A stretch of DNA of 64,000 nucleotides from Halomonas ventosae (lineage in GTDB: Bacteria > Pseudomonadota > Gammaproteobacteria > Pseudomonadales > Halomonadaceae). Each line of letters starts with the position of its first letter. Within the stretch, counting starts at the first letter, position 1. The notes below the pieces were generated by a model that saw nothing but the letters and a program-made list of their open reading frames with translations, did no database searches and was not told where the DNA came from. The stretch covers positions 124,001 to 188,000 of the forward strand of contig NZ_SNWH01000004.1 in the NCBI RefSeq assembly GCF_004361885.1, written 5' to 3'. Positions 17,124 to 28,841 of the stretch are shown here, piece after piece. The position numbers and the translations under genes are program-made.

Positions 17124-17936
17124 ATGGCCTCTGCAGCGGGCTGGCCGCTGGATGAGCGTGGCGTTGCCTATGGGGATGGTCTGTTTGAGACCGTGCTGGT
17201 GCGTGAGGGGACTCCGCAGCTGTGGGAGGCCCACCTGGCACGCCTGGCCCGAGGCTGTAAGGTGCTGGATTTCCCCTTGCCGCCTCGCAGCGCCCTGGAG
17301 CATCCGCTGACCCAGGCTGGCCAGGAGCTCGCGGTGCTCAAGCTGATCCTGACCCGTGGTAGTGGTGGGCGCGGCTATGCCCCTCCCGCCTCGCCCACGC
17401 CACGGTTGCGCTGGCAACTATCGCCCTTCACCCCAGACGCCGCCCGTTGGCAGGCGGGCGTGCGCGTCCGTTACTGTCGCCTGCGGCTGGGGTTACAGCC
17501 AGTGCTCGCCGGGCTCAAGCACCTCAATCGCCTGGAGAACGTGCTGGCGCGGGGCGAATGGTCGGATGCCGACACCGCCGAGGGGCTGCTCTGCGACAGC
17601 GACGGCCGGCTGGTGGAGGCGAGCTGCATGAACCTCTTCTGGCAGCGCGAGGGGCGGCTCGAGACCCCACGCCTTGACCGCTGTGGGGTGGCCGGCACGC
17701 TGCGCTCAGTGCTGCTCGAGTGCCTGCCCATCGCCGAGGTCGATGCCGATCCCGATGTGCTGGCAAGTGCCGAGGCGGTCTGGCTGGGCAACTCGGTGCA
17801 GGGGGTCTGGCCGGTGGCCCGGCTGGACAGCCCCGACGGAGAGCCCCTGCACCATTGGACCATCGGCACGGAGCATCGCCGCCTGCAGGCGATAGCCCAT
17901 GACCTACTGGGCTATCCGACACGACTGGACGACTGA
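17124..17936 (+). CDS. pabC: Aminodeoxychorismate lyase PabC
   Basis: PLP fold-type IV enzyme that releases p-aminobenzoate from aminodeoxychorismate for folate. GDGLFETVLV near the start, LILTRGSGGRGY, and the PLP Lys in GLKHLNRLENVLARG (~residue 132) are the signature. The start is uncertain: ATG 17124 gives 270 residues, near the family norm, while GTG 17094 overlaps the fabF stop and would add ten residues. mltG begins 15 bp downstream. Confidence 0.92.
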   Translation: MASAAGWPLDERGVAYGDGLFETVLVREGTPQLWEAHLARLARGCKVLDFPLPPRSALEHPLTQAGQELAVLKLILTRGSGGRGYAPPASPTPRLRWQLSPFTPDAARWQAGVRVRYCRLRLGLQPVLAGLKHLNRLENVLARGEWSDADTAEGLLCDSDGRLVEASCMNLFWQREGRLETPRLDRCGVAGTLRSVLLECLPIAEVDADPDVLASAEAVWLGNSVQGVWPVARLDSPDGEPLHHWTIGTEHRRLQAIAHDLLGYPTRLDD

Positions 17937-17951
17937 ACGAGGACGACCCGC

Positions 17952-20790
<2,839 letters not shown>

Positions 20791-20819
20791 CCTCTTGTGC
20801 CCTTGACTGAGGCGTCTCC

Positions 20820-21155
20820 ATGGCCCCACAAAAAGCGCTCTCGCTGACGATCCACGATGTTCCGACCCTGCTCTCGGCCTATATGCCAGTGCTGGAGCGT
20901 GGCGGCATTTTCGTGCCCACTCGCGAGCGCTATGAATTGGGGCAGGAGGTCTTTGTGCTGCTGATGCTGCCGAGGGACGTCGATCGCGTCCCGGTCACCG
21001 GCCAGGTGGTCTGGGTCTCGCCCGAGGGGGTGGCCGGGCGTCGCATCCCGGGCATCGGTATCCATTTCAGTGCCGAGGACCAGGCCGTGCGGGATCGCAT
21101 CGAGACCCTGCTGGCCGGCCACCTCGACAAGGGTGTCCCGACCTATACGCTCTAA
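20820..21155 (+). CDS. pilZ: PilZ-domain protein (type IV pilus PilZ)
   Basis: A 111-residue single-domain protein at the position of pseudomonad pilZ, between holB and tatD. It shows the beta-barrel pattern (GGIFVPT, GQEVFVLLMLP, GQVVWVSP, PGIGIHF). It lacks the N-terminal RxxxR needed for c-di-GMP binding, like Pseudomonas aeruginosa PilZ itself, which instead acts with PilF/FimX in pilus biogenesis. Confidence 0.88.
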   Translation: MAPQKALSLTIHDVPTLLSAYMPVLERGGIFVPTRERYELGQEVFVLLMLPRDVDRVPVTGQVVWVSPEGVAGRRIPGIGIHFSAEDQAVRDRIETLLAGHLDKGVPTYTL

Positions 21156-21214
21156 GCAGCAAGGCCCTGATGACTCATCTCACCCCTTCCCTCACACCTG
21201 ACAACCGGTGCCCC

Positions 21215-22075
21215 ATGTTTGTCGATTCCCACTGCCATCTCGACCGCCTCGATCCGGCAACCCACGGCGGGGACCTGGCCGCCGTCCTCGATGCCGCTCG
21301 CGCCCGCAACGTGCGCCAGTTCCTGGCCATCGCCGTGACCCTGGAGGATCTGCCCGCCCTGGTCGAGCTTGCGCGGACCCATGACGACGTGGTGATCTCC
21401 GCCGGCATCCATCCGCTGCACCGCCTCGCCGAGGAGCCGAGCGTTGCAGCGATCAAGGAGGCGGCCGAACGCGTCGCTGCCGTGGCCATCGGCGAGTGCG
21501 GTCTGGACTACCACCACCTCGACAACCACCACCTCGACAAGGCAGCCGAGACGCCACCCTCCCGGGAGGTGCAGCGTGAGCGGTTCCGCCGCCAGCTGAT
21601 CGCCGCCCGCGAGCTCGGGCTGCCGGTGGTCATCCACACCCGCGAGGCCCGCGAGGACACTCTGGCGCTGATCCGCGAACATAGTGACCCGGCGGTGGGC
21701 GGGGTGCTGCACTGCTTCACCGGGGACCTGGACATGGCCCGCGAGGCGGTGCGCCATGGCTTGTATATCTCGCTGTCCGGCATCGTGACCTTCCGCAATG
21801 CCCAATCGCTGCGCGAGCTGGCTCGGCGGTTGCCGCTGGACCGGCTGCTGATCGAGACCGACAGCCCCTATCTGGCGCCGGTTCCGCATCGTGGCAAGCC
21901 CAACGAGCCGGCCTGGGTAGTCGAGGTCGCCGAATGTATCGCCGCCGAGCGCGGCATCAGTCTCGAGGAAGTCGCGGCCCAGACCACGGCCAACTTCTAC
22001 CGGCTGTTTCGTGCCGCGGCCCCCGACGCGCCCGCCGAAGTGCGCGAGGCGCTGCGCTCCGCCGGACTGGTCTAG
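21215..22075 (+). CDS. TatD-family metal-dependent DNase
   Basis: A 286-residue TIM-barrel hydrolase of the YcfH/TatD group. Metal ligands are in the start DSHCHLD, the Glu in GECGLDY, His in VVIHTR and HCFTG, and Asp in ETDSPYL. ATG 21215 (MFVDSHCH) matches family starts; an ATG at 21170 in frame has a better AAGG site and would add 15 residues. After GLDY, a 15-bp perfect tandem duplication adds HHLDN/HHLDK, making this loop longer than usual. Confidence 0.92.
   Translation: MFVDSHCHLDRLDPATHGGDLAAVLDAARARNVRQFLAIAVTLEDLPALVELARTHDDVVISAGIHPLHRLAEEPSVAAIKEAAERVAAVAIGECGLDYHHLDNHHLDKAAETPPSREVQRERFRRQLIAARELGLPVVIHTREAREDTLALIREHSDPAVGGVLHCFTGDLDMAREAVRHGLYISLSGIVTFRNAQSLRELARRLPLDRLLIETDSPYLAPVPHRGKPNEPAWVVEVAECIAAERGISLEEVAAQTTANFYRLFRAAAPDAPAEVREALRSAGLV
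21511..21540 (+). repeat. 15-bp perfect tandem duplication inside tatD-family gene
   Basis: CCACCACCTCGACAA occurs twice in a row. The reading frame is preserved and the repeat sits in a surface loop after the GLDY motif. Confidence 0.9.
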
Positions 22076-22121
22076 GCTATCGTCATCACCTTGTCATTCA
22101 TGGCCCGGGGGAGGGCGCACC

Positions 22122-22694
22122 ATGCAACTCGATCCATTGCTGGCCCAGATCGATCCCGACGGCGAAATTCCCCCCGTCGATCGCTGGCATCCCGAACATG
22201 GAGGTGAGATGGACCTCACCATTGCTGCCGATGGTCGCTGGATTCATGAAGGCACGCCCATCGCCCGACCGCGGCTGGTGCGCCTGCTTTCGACCATCCT
22301 GCGCCGCGAGCCCGACGGGAGCTACCTGCTGGTGACACCGGCCGAGTGGCAGCGGATCCGAGTCGAGGATCGACCCTTCCTGGTAGTGGATGCCGAGCAC
22401 GAGCAGGACGGCACCTGGTGGTTGACCACCAACGTCGGCGATCGCCTGGCACTTGGCGAGGAGCGTCGGCTGGAACTCAGCGAAACCCCGTCCGGCGAGA
22501 CGGTACCGGAGGTGGCGGTGCGTTTCGGCCTCAACGCCCGGCTGGGCCGCAACGTCTACTATCGTCTCGTAGAGCAGGCCGAAACGCGGGAGCTCGGTGA
22601 CGGCAGCCTCGAGCTGGGCCTGACCAGCCAGGGCAGCTGGCAGCCCCTGGGGAGGCTGGACGCCGAGGCGCGGCGTGACAGCGAGTCGACATGA
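22122..22694 (+). CDS. DUF1285 domain protein
   Basis: A 190-residue protein matching the DUF1285 pattern: PPVDRWHPEHGGEMDLTI near the start, DGRWIHEGTPIARPRLV, SYLLVTPAEWQRIRVED, and FGLNARLGRNVYYRLV. The start is set by GGGGGAGGG ten bases upstream of ATG 22122. The function is unknown. The stop overlaps the start of the following helicase (ATGA). Confidence 0.85.
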   Translation: MQLDPLLAQIDPDGEIPPVDRWHPEHGGEMDLTIAADGRWIHEGTPIARPRLVRLLSTILRREPDGSYLLVTPAEWQRIRVEDRPFLVVDAEHEQDGTWWLTTNVGDRLALGEERRLELSETPSGETVPEVAVRFGLNARLGRNVYYRLVEQAETRELGDGSLELGLTSQGSWQPLGRLDAEARRDSEST

Positions 22695-24916
22695 CACTGA
22701 TCCGCGAGCTGACCCCCGAGCAGCGCGCCGTGGTCACCCACGAACATGGCCATGCCCGGGTGACGGCGGTGGCCGGTGCCGGCAAGACCACGACCATGGT
22801 TGCCCGGGTGCTGCACCTGCTCGCGCAGGGGGTGCCCCCGGAGCGGATTCTAGTGCTGATGTTCAACCGCTCGGCCCGGGAGGACTTCCAGGCTCGTCTG
22901 GCGCAGATGGCCCCCCCTGGCCAGGCGCTGCCCGACGTGCGCACCTTCCACTCCCTTGGTCACCGGCTGACCGGTAGCCTGGCCCGCTGGGGGGCGCTCG
23001 CGCCGCGTCAGCTGCTCACCGCCGACTGGCAACTTGAGCGATTGCTGCGCCAGGCTACCCTGGCCGCCCTGAGCGAGGCCCCCGAGGCGCGCGAGACGGC
23101 CCTGGAGGCCGAGCGCCTCGAGGCGCTGGCCCACTTCTGCGGCCTGGTGAAGGCGGAGATGGCCTCGCCTGCCGAGCTGCACCGCCAGCTCGACTTTGGC
23201 GAGGAGACGGACCACTTCGTGGCCGCCTTCGAGCATGCCGAGTGGCTGCTGGCTGACCAGGGACTGATGACCTTTGCCGACCTGCTTTATCGGCCTCTGC
23301 GGGCGCTGGAGGCGAATGAGGGCCTGCGAGGCCGGGTCCAGGGGTTTCTCGACCACGTGGTTATCGACGAGTACCAGGACGTCAATACCGCCCAGCAGCG
23401 GCTGCTGGCGCTGCTGGTTGGCAACCAGGCCGAGGTCATGGCGGTAGGCGATGCCAACCAGTGCATCTACGAGTGGCGGGGGGCCCACCCCGACACCATG
23501 CTGGAGACCTTCACCGCCACCTTCGGGGCGGCCCGTGACTATCCGCTCTCGACCACCTTCCGCCACGGCCACGCCCTGGCGCTGACCGCCAATCATGCCA
23601 TCGCCGCCAATCGGCGGCGGCCCGACCAGCTCTGCCTGGCCGCGCCGGGCAACCCCGCCACTGGCCTGGCCGTGGGGCAGGGCAGCCCGGGGCTGCTGGC
23701 CGAGCTCACCGACTGGCGGCGCGGCGGGCGCGGGCTGGAGGAGGCCTGCCTGCTGGTGCGCAGCTGGGCGCTGTCGGTACCGCTGCAGCTGGCGCTGCTG
23801 CGCGAGGGCATCCCCTTCCGCCTGTCCCGCGAGGATCGCTTCGTCTTTCGCCTGCCGCTGGTCGAGGCGTTGGCCGGCTACCTGCGTCTGGCCATCGAGC
23901 CCCATCGGCTCCAGAACCCGGGCCACCTGGCGATGCTGCTGGCACAGCCCACCCCCTTCGTGGCCCGCGAGCGGCTGCTTGTCCTGGCCGGCCGGCTGGC
24001 CGAGACCCAACGCTGGCCGGAGCGCCACGATCCGCTGCTCGATGGGCTCAGGCCCCACCAGCGGCGCACCCTCAAGAAGCGCTGGGCACTGCTTTGCGAG
24101 CTGCCGCGTTTATCGGCCTGGCCGCCGGCGCGTCTGCTCGAGCATGTGGTGTCCGAGGTTGACGCCGAGAAGGTGCTCAAGCGTGCCGCCGCCCGGCGCG
24201 ACAAGGGCGAGGAGGACGTGCGTCTGCTCGACGTGCTGGTCGAACAGGCCGGCGAACTGGGCAACGACACCGAGGCCTTCATCGAGCTGCTCTCGCGACC
24301 GGTGGAGAACCGCGACGACGGGGTGCTGATCAGCACGGTACACGGGGCCAAGGGGCTGGAGTGGCCGCTGGTGCTGGTGGCCGGCGTCAACGAGGAGGAC
24401 TTTCCCCACTATACCCGCGACAATCCCCTGACGACGGGGCGCCTGGAGGAGGAGCGACGGCTCTTCTATGTGGCTATCACCCGCGCGCGCGAACGCCTGG
24501 TGCTGATTCACGACGGCGGTGACCACCGCCCCAGCCGCTTCATCGGCGAGTCCGCATGGGAGGATGGCCAGCAGGTGGCTCACCGGCTCGACGGCGCCCA
24601 GGCGGTAGAGGAGCAGCGTCCTCTGGCGGTGTCCGACCCCAGCCTGGTACAGCGTTACCTGGACGCGCTGGGCCACACGCTGCCGCTGGTGGCGGCACAA
24701 CCTGCTGCCGCGAAAGCGGGTGTCGCGGAGACGCCGTCAACCAGTTTCCGCGTCGGCCAGGCCCTGCGCCATGCGGTGTTCGGCGAGGGCCGGATCAGCG
24801 TGGTGGAGGGCGACCCGGACAACCCGGTGATCGAGGTACGCTTCCACCATGCCGGGCGGCGTCGCCTGATCGCCCGCCGGGCCCCCATCGAATTGCTTGA
24901 GGGAGTCAACGCATGA
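22691..24916 (+). CDS. UvrD/PcrA-like superfamily 1 DNA helicase
   Basis: A 741-residue SF1A helicase. Motifs in order are Walker A VAGAGKTTTM (~30-39), Ia FNRSAREDF, Walker B VVIDEYQDV (~225), III GDANQCIYEWRGA, V STVHGAKGLEW and VI EERRLFYVAITRARERL. The last ~50 residues (VGQALRHAVFGEGRISVVEG) look like the C-terminal Tudor-like module of UvrD/PcrA that contacts RNA polymerase. It is distinct from canonical UvrD or Rep in its linker and insertion regions. It starts in overlap with the DUF1285 gene, and its stop overlaps a sulfurtransferase stub. The physiological role is not known. Confidence 0.9.
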   Translation: MTLIRELTPEQRAVVTHEHGHARVTAVAGAGKTTTMVARVLHLLAQGVPPERILVLMFNRSAREDFQARLAQMAPPGQALPDVRTFHSLGHRLTGSLARWGALAPRQLLTADWQLERLLRQATLAALSEAPEARETALEAERLEALAHFCGLVKAEMASPAELHRQLDFGEETDHFVAAFEHAEWLLADQGLMTFADLLYRPLRALEANEGLRGRVQGFLDHVVIDEYQDVNTAQQRLLALLVGNQAEVMAVGDANQCIYEWRGAHPDTMLETFTATFGAARDYPLSTTFRHGHALALTANHAIAANRRRPDQLCLAAPGNPATGLAVGQGSPGLLAELTDWRRGGRGLEEACLLVRSWALSVPLQLALLREGIPFRLSREDRFVFRLPLVEALAGYLRLAIEPHRLQNPGHLAMLLAQPTPFVARERLLVLAGRLAETQRWPERHDPLLDGLRPHQRRTLKKRWALLCELPRLSAWPPARLLEHVVSEVDAEKVLKRAAARRDKGEEDVRLLDVLVEQAGELGNDTEAFIELLSRPVENRDDGVLISTVHGAKGLEWPLVLVAGVNEEDFPHYTRDNPLTTGRLEEERRLFYVAITRARERLVLIHDGGDHRPSRFIGESAWEDGQQVAHRLDGAQAVEEQRPLAVSDPSLVQRYLDALGHTLPLVAAQPAAAKAGVAETPSTSFRVGQALRHAVFGEGRISVVEGDPDNPVIEVRFHHAGRRRLIARRAPIELLEGVNA

Positions 24917-25038
24917 CCCACCCGCTGATATCGGCCAGCGCGCTGGCCGAGGCCGGCTAGCCCCTGCCGAGTCTCTACCCTGGCTCCTGGAGCGAGTGGA
25001 TTCGCGACCCGGCGAGGCCCATTGCCACCGGGGACTGA
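24913..25038 (+). pseudogene. Sulfurtransferase (rhodanese/3-mercaptopyruvate type) internally deleted remnant
   Basis: The ATG overlaps the helicase stop. The first 15 codons read MTHPLISASALAEAG, like the start of an SseA-type sulfurtransferase, then TAG. In the same frame the next 25 codons read on to LPSLYPGSWSEW and DPARPIATGD before TGA, matching the family's C-terminus. The ~240 codons between, including both rhodanese domains and the catalytic Cys, are gone. N- and C-terminal ends joined in one frame indicate a single internal deletion with a stop at the junction. It is non-functional as an enzyme. Confidence 0.8.
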
Positions 25039-25072
25039 GTACGGCTTACGCGTCGAGCTCGAGGTGCGACGC

Positions 25073-26740
25073 TCACATATTCGGATAATTTGGCCCGCCG
25101 CCGCCTTCCGGGGCCACCCAGGTGATGTTCTGGGCCGGGTCCTTGATGTCGCAGGTCTTGCAGTGCACACAGTTCTGGAAATTGATCTGGAATCTGGGCT
25201 GGCCTGCGTCATCCTCGATCACCTCATAGACCCCGGCCGGGCAGTAGCGCTGGGCCGGTTCGGCGTACTCGGGCAGGTTGTCGCGGATCGGCAATTCCGG
25301 ATCGTCGAGCTTCAGGTGGCAGGGCTGGTCCTCTTCGTGGTTGGTGTTCGACAGGAACACCGAGGAGGGCTTGTCGAAGGAGAGCTTGCCGTCCGGCCTG
25401 GGGTAATCGATCTTCTCGCACTCACTGGCCGGCTTGAGCGTGGCATGGTCGGGGGTGGTGTCATGGATATTGGGCAGCTTGCCGCCGAGCAGCTGGTCGG
25501 CGAAGTTGTAGGCGCCGCCCATCACGGTGCCGTACTTGTGGATCGCCGGACCGAAGCTGGCGCTCTTCTCGAGTTCTGCATGGCCCCAGCTCGCCTGCCA
25601 CTTCTCGGTGAACGAGGTGAGTTCGCTGCCGCCCTCGTCGCCCTTGGCCACCGCCTCGAACACCGCCTCGGCGGCCACCAGGCCGGACTTCATAGCGGTG
25701 TGCAGGCCCTTGATCTTGGCGAAATTCAGCGTGCCGGCGTCGCAGCCGATCAGCAAGCCGCCGGGGAAGGTCATCTTCGGCAGGCAGTTCAGCCCCCCCT
25801 TGGTGATGGCCCGGGCGCCATAGGCCACGCGCTGGCCACCTTCGAGATGTCGGGCGATCGTCGGGTGGTGCTTCATGCGCTGGAACTCGTCGAAGGGCGA
25901 CAGCCAGGGGTTCTGGTAGGAGAGGTCCATGATCAGGCCGACCATCACCTGCTGGTTATCGCCGTGATAGAGAAACCAGCCACCTTGGGTATGCTTGTCC
26001 AGCGGCCAGCCGGAGCCATGCAGCACCAGGCCGGGTTCATGCTGCTCGGCGGGAATATCCCACAGCTCCTTCAGGCCGATGCCGTAGTGCTGCGGATCCT
26101 TGCCCGCATCGAGGCTGAAGCGCTCGATCAGCCGCTTGCCCAGGTGCCCGCGGGAGCCCTCGGCAAACAAGGTATACTTGGCGCGCAACTCCATCCCCGG
26201 CGTGTAGCTGTCCTTGGGTTGGCCATCGGCGCCCACCCCCATGTCGCCGATCAGGATCCCCTTGACCACCTCCTCCTCGATGATCGCCTCCTGTGCCGCG
26301 AAGCCGGGGAAGATTTCCACGCCCAACGCCTCGGCCTGCTCGGCCAGCCAGCGACAAAGGTTGCCGGCACTGATCAGGTAGCGCGTCAAGTCGCCCCCGG
26401 TGTTGTGCATGGAGGGCGGCACCAGGGCGCCCGGCAGCTTCTGGGCCTTATCGGCATCCTTGAGCAGGTAGACCTCGTCGCGGGTCACCGGCGTGGTCAG
26501 CGGGGCGCCGCGCTCCTGCCAGTCGGGGAACAGCTCCCCCAGGGCCCGAGGCTCGAATATCGCCCCGGAGAGGATATGGGCGCCCACCTCGGAGCCCTTC
26601 TCTACCACGCAGACCGTGAGCTCCTGTTCCGCCTCGTTGGCCTGTTGCATCAAGCGGCATGCCGCGGCGAGGCCCGAGGGACCGGCGCCGACAATGACCA
26701 CATCGACATCCATGGAATCGCGTTCGATTTGTTCTTCCAC
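25073..26740 (-). CDS. Electron transfer flavoprotein-ubiquinone oxidoreductase
   Basis: Membrane-associated FAD and 4Fe-4S enzyme that passes electrons from ETF to ubiquinone, closing the chain from acyl-CoA dehydrogenases. The GTG start at 26740, with AGGAG eight bases upstream, gives 555 residues. The FAD-binding VIVGAGPSGLAAA is near residue 13. The C-terminal ferredoxin-like part has CPAGVY, then the NCVHCKTCDIKDP cluster ligands. It is transcribed away from etfB-etfA. From family knowledge it is often named etfD/etfQO. Confidence 0.96.
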   Translation of the reverse strand: MEEQIERDSMDVDVVIVGAGPSGLAAACRLMQQANEAEQELTVCVVEKGSEVGAHILSGAIFEPRALGELFPDWQERGAPLTTPVTRDEVYLLKDADKAQKLPGALVPPSMHNTGGDLTRYLISAGNLCRWLAEQAEALGVEIFPGFAAQEAIIEEEVVKGILIGDMGVGADGQPKDSYTPGMELRAKYTLFAEGSRGHLGKRLIERFSLDAGKDPQHYGIGLKELWDIPAEQHEPGLVLHGSGWPLDKHTQGGWFLYHGDNQQVMVGLIMDLSYQNPWLSPFDEFQRMKHHPTIARHLEGGQRVAYGARAITKGGLNCLPKMTFPGGLLIGCDAGTLNFAKIKGLHTAMKSGLVAAEAVFEAVAKGDEGGSELTSFTEKWQASWGHAELEKSASFGPAIHKYGTVMGGAYNFADQLLGGKLPNIHDTTPDHATLKPASECEKIDYPRPDGKLSFDKPSSVFLSNTNHEEDQPCHLKLDDPELPIRDNLPEYAEPAQRYCPAGVYEVIEDDAGQPRFQINFQNCVHCKTCDIKDPAQNITWVAPEGGGGPNYPNM

Positions 26741-27099
26741 CTGTTCGCTCCTAGCTGTCCCGGGAACGCGGCCGCAGGGCACGAGCCACGCCGGAAAGAT
26801 TTAAAACGGTCGTTTGCTTCTACTTGCGTCTCATGATAGACATAATATCGACAAAGGGTCACTCTTGCGATGGGAGGCTTGCTCCACCTGGGCAGCCCAT
26901 CGATTGTTGACCAGGATGCGGCTATGGCACAGTGAAAGGGTTTTGCGATGCCTCATCTATCAAACGCATGCATTAAACGCATGGCAATAGGCTGGCCGGT
27001 TTTCGCGCCCGCCTATCATGTTTCGTGTCATGCATCGAGCCGGGGCAGAGGTCATTTCTTCCACCATCAGGTTCGCTACGTGAACCAAGCGAGGACACT
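26741..27099. other. Divergent etfQO / etfBA control region
   Basis: A 359-bp AT-richer spacer with no gene. For etfQO, TATCAT on the minus strand (26838-26833) is a possible -10. It also holds the inverted AAAC-N4-GTTT site listed separately and a 13-bp direct duplication ending in AAACGCATG (26962-26970 and 26975-26983). Confidence 0.5.
26803..26816. promoter_or_regulatory. PsrA-like operator candidate upstream of etfQO
   Basis: The minus strand reads CAAAC-GACC-GTTTT, matching the [C/G]AAAC-N2-4-GTTT[G/C] pattern described for the fatty-acid-responsive repressor PsrA of Pseudomonas except at the last base. It lies ~63 bp ahead of the etfQO start and just downstream of a possible -10, where a repressor would act. 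Confidence 0.45.
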
Positions 27100-27849
27100 A
27101 TGAAGGTACTCGTCGCGGTCAAGCGCGTCATCGATTACAACGTCAAGATCCGCGTTAAGCCGGACCACAGCGATGTCGACCTCACCAACGTCAAGATGGC
27201 CATGAACCCCTTCTGCGAGATTGCCGTGGAAGAGGCGGTGCGCCTGAAGGAGCGCGGCGTGGCCAGTGAGATCGTCGCCGTCACCATCGGCCCCAAGGCC
27301 GCCCAGGAGCAGCTGCGCACCGCCTTGGCGTTGGGCGCCGACCGCGCCATTCACGTGCAGACCGACGAGCGCGTAGAGTCGCTGGGGGCCGCCAAGGCGC
27401 TGGCCAAGCTGGTCGAGGAGGAGCAGCCGGGCCTGGTGATCCTGGGTAAGCAGGCCATCGATACCGACAACAACCAGACCGGCCAGATGCTCGCTGCGCT
27501 GAGCGGGCTGCCCCAGGGCACCTTCGCCTCGGAGGTGGTGGTGGACGGTGAAAAGGTGCAGGTGACCCGCGAGATCGACGGCGGCCTGCAGACCGTGGAG
27601 CTCACCTTGCCGGCGGTCATCACCACCGACCTGCGCCTTAACGAGCCGCGTTACGCCAAGCTGCCCGACATCATGAAGGCCAAGAAGAAGCCGATGGACG
27701 TGAAGACCCCCGACGAGCTGGGTATCGACGTGGCCTCCAAGGTCAAGCGGCTCAAGGTCGAGCCGCCGGCCGAGCGCCAGGGTGGCGTCAAGGTGGACTC
27801 GGTGGATGAGCTGATCGACAAACTCAAGAACGAAGCCAAAGTACTTTGA
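27100..27849 (+). CDS. etfB: Electron transfer flavoprotein beta subunit
   Basis: A 249-residue ETF small subunit, binding [22 protein letters not shown] at the start is diagnostic. [16 protein letters not shown] (~residue 120) and [18 protein letters not shown] (~190) are conserved recognition-loop segments. The start is ATG 27100, after GAGGACACT. It forms a heterodimer with EtfA, encoded 53 bp downstream. The stop codon lies inside a tandem repeat. Confidence 0.97.
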   Translation: MKVLVAVKRVIDYNVKIRVKPDHSDVDLTNVKMAMNPFCEIAVEEAVRLKERGVASEIVAVTIGPKAAQEQLRTALALGADRAIHVQTDERVESLGAAKALAKLVEEEQPGLVILGKQAIDTDNNQTGQMLAALSGLPQGTFASEVVVDGEKVQVTREIDGGLQTVELTLPAVITTDLRLNEPRYAKLPDIMKAKKKPMDVKTPDELGIDVASKVKRLKVEPPAERQGGVKVDSVDELIDKLKNEAKVL

Positions 27850-27892
27850 ACACAGTACGTTGAACACAGCGCTTTGACAGTGCTTTGAAAGG
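27843..27892 (+). repeat. Tandem repeats spanning the etfB stop and etfB-etfA spacer
   Basis: Two 14-bp units (ACTTTGAACACAGT at 27843, ACGTTGAACACAGC at 27857) are followed by two 11-bp units beginning GCTTTGA (27871, 27882). Almost the whole intercistronic spacer is repeat. Each unit contains TGA, the first being the etfB stop. Confidence 0.85.
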
Positions 27893-27902
27893 AGCTGATT
27901 CC

Positions 27903-28841
27903 ATGAGTACCCTGGTTCTGGCCGAACATCATGATGGCGCCCTGGTCGGCGCCACCGCCCACGTGGTGGCCGCTGCCCAACAGATCGTCAAGGAGAGTGG
28001 CGGTGATATCGACGTGCTGGTGGCGGGCGAGGGCGTTTCCGCCATCGCCGAGGCCGCGGCCAAGCTCGACGGCGTCGCCAGGGTTCGGGTGGCCGATCAC
28101 GCCGCCTATGCCCATCTGCTCGCCGAGCCCACCGCGGCACTGATCGCAGAGCTTTCCGATGACTACAGCCACGTGCTGGCCTGTGCCTCCACCACCGGCA
28201 AGAACGTGTTGCCGCGCGTCGCCGCGATCAAGGACGTGGCACAGATCTCCGAGATCATCGCCGTGGAGAGTGCCGACACCTTCAAGCGGCCGATCTATGC
28301 CGGCAATGCCATCGCCACCGTGCAGAGTGAAGATGCGCTGAAGGTGATTACCGTGCGCGCCACCGGCTTTGATGCCGTCAGCGAAGACGGTAGTGCGTCC
28401 ATCGAGGCAGTCGATTTCGTCGCCGACAACAGTCAGTCCACCTTTATCAAGGAGGAGCTGGCGCAGTCCGACCGCCCCGAGCTGGGCGCAGCCAAGGTGG
28501 TGATCTCCGGCGGACGTGGCATGGGCAATGGTGACAACTTCAAATTGCTCGAGGGCATCGCCGATAAGCTGGGGGCGGCCATCGGCGCCTCCCGCGCTGC
28601 GGTGGACGCCGGCTTCGTGCCCAATGACATGCAGGTCGGTCAAACCGGCAAGATCGTCGCGCCAGAACTCTATATCGCTGTGGGTATCAGTGGCGCCATC
28701 CAGCACCTCGCGGGTATGAAGGACTCCAAGGTGATCGTCGCCATCAACAAGGACGAGGAGGCGCCGATCTTCCAGGTCGCTGACTATGGCCTCGTCGCGG
28801 ACCTCTTCGAGGCGCTGCCCGAGCTCGAGCAGAAGCTATAG
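27903..28841 (+). CDS. etfA: Electron transfer flavoprotein alpha subunit
   Basis: A 312-residue ETF large subunit that binds FAD. The C-terminal FAD domain has [43 protein letters not shown] split over conserved positions 195-265, and [22 protein letters not shown] begins the N-terminal domain. The ribosome site AAAGGAG lies 9 bases upstream. It works with EtfB and the divergently encoded ubiquinone oxidoreductase. Confidence 0.97.
   Translation: MSTLVLAEHHDGALVGATAHVVAAAQQIVKESGGDIDVLVAGEGVSAIAEAAAKLDGVARVRVADHAAYAHLLAEPTAALIAELSDDYSHVLACASTTGKNVLPRVAAIKDVAQISEIIAVESADTFKRPIYAGNAIATVQSEDALKVITVRATGFDAVSEDGSASIEAVDFVADNSQSTFIKEELAQSDRPELGAAKVVISGGRGMGNGDNFKLLEGIADKLGAAIGASRAAVDAGFVPNDMQVGQTGKIVAPELYIAVGISGAIQHLAGMKDSKVIVAINKDEEAPIFQVADYGLVADLFEALPELEQKL

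Noticed and set aside
25022-26836. 604-codon plus-strand frame opposite etfQO
   Set aside because: Exact antisense of a well-supported flavoprotein; His/Gln/Leu-rich shadow composition.
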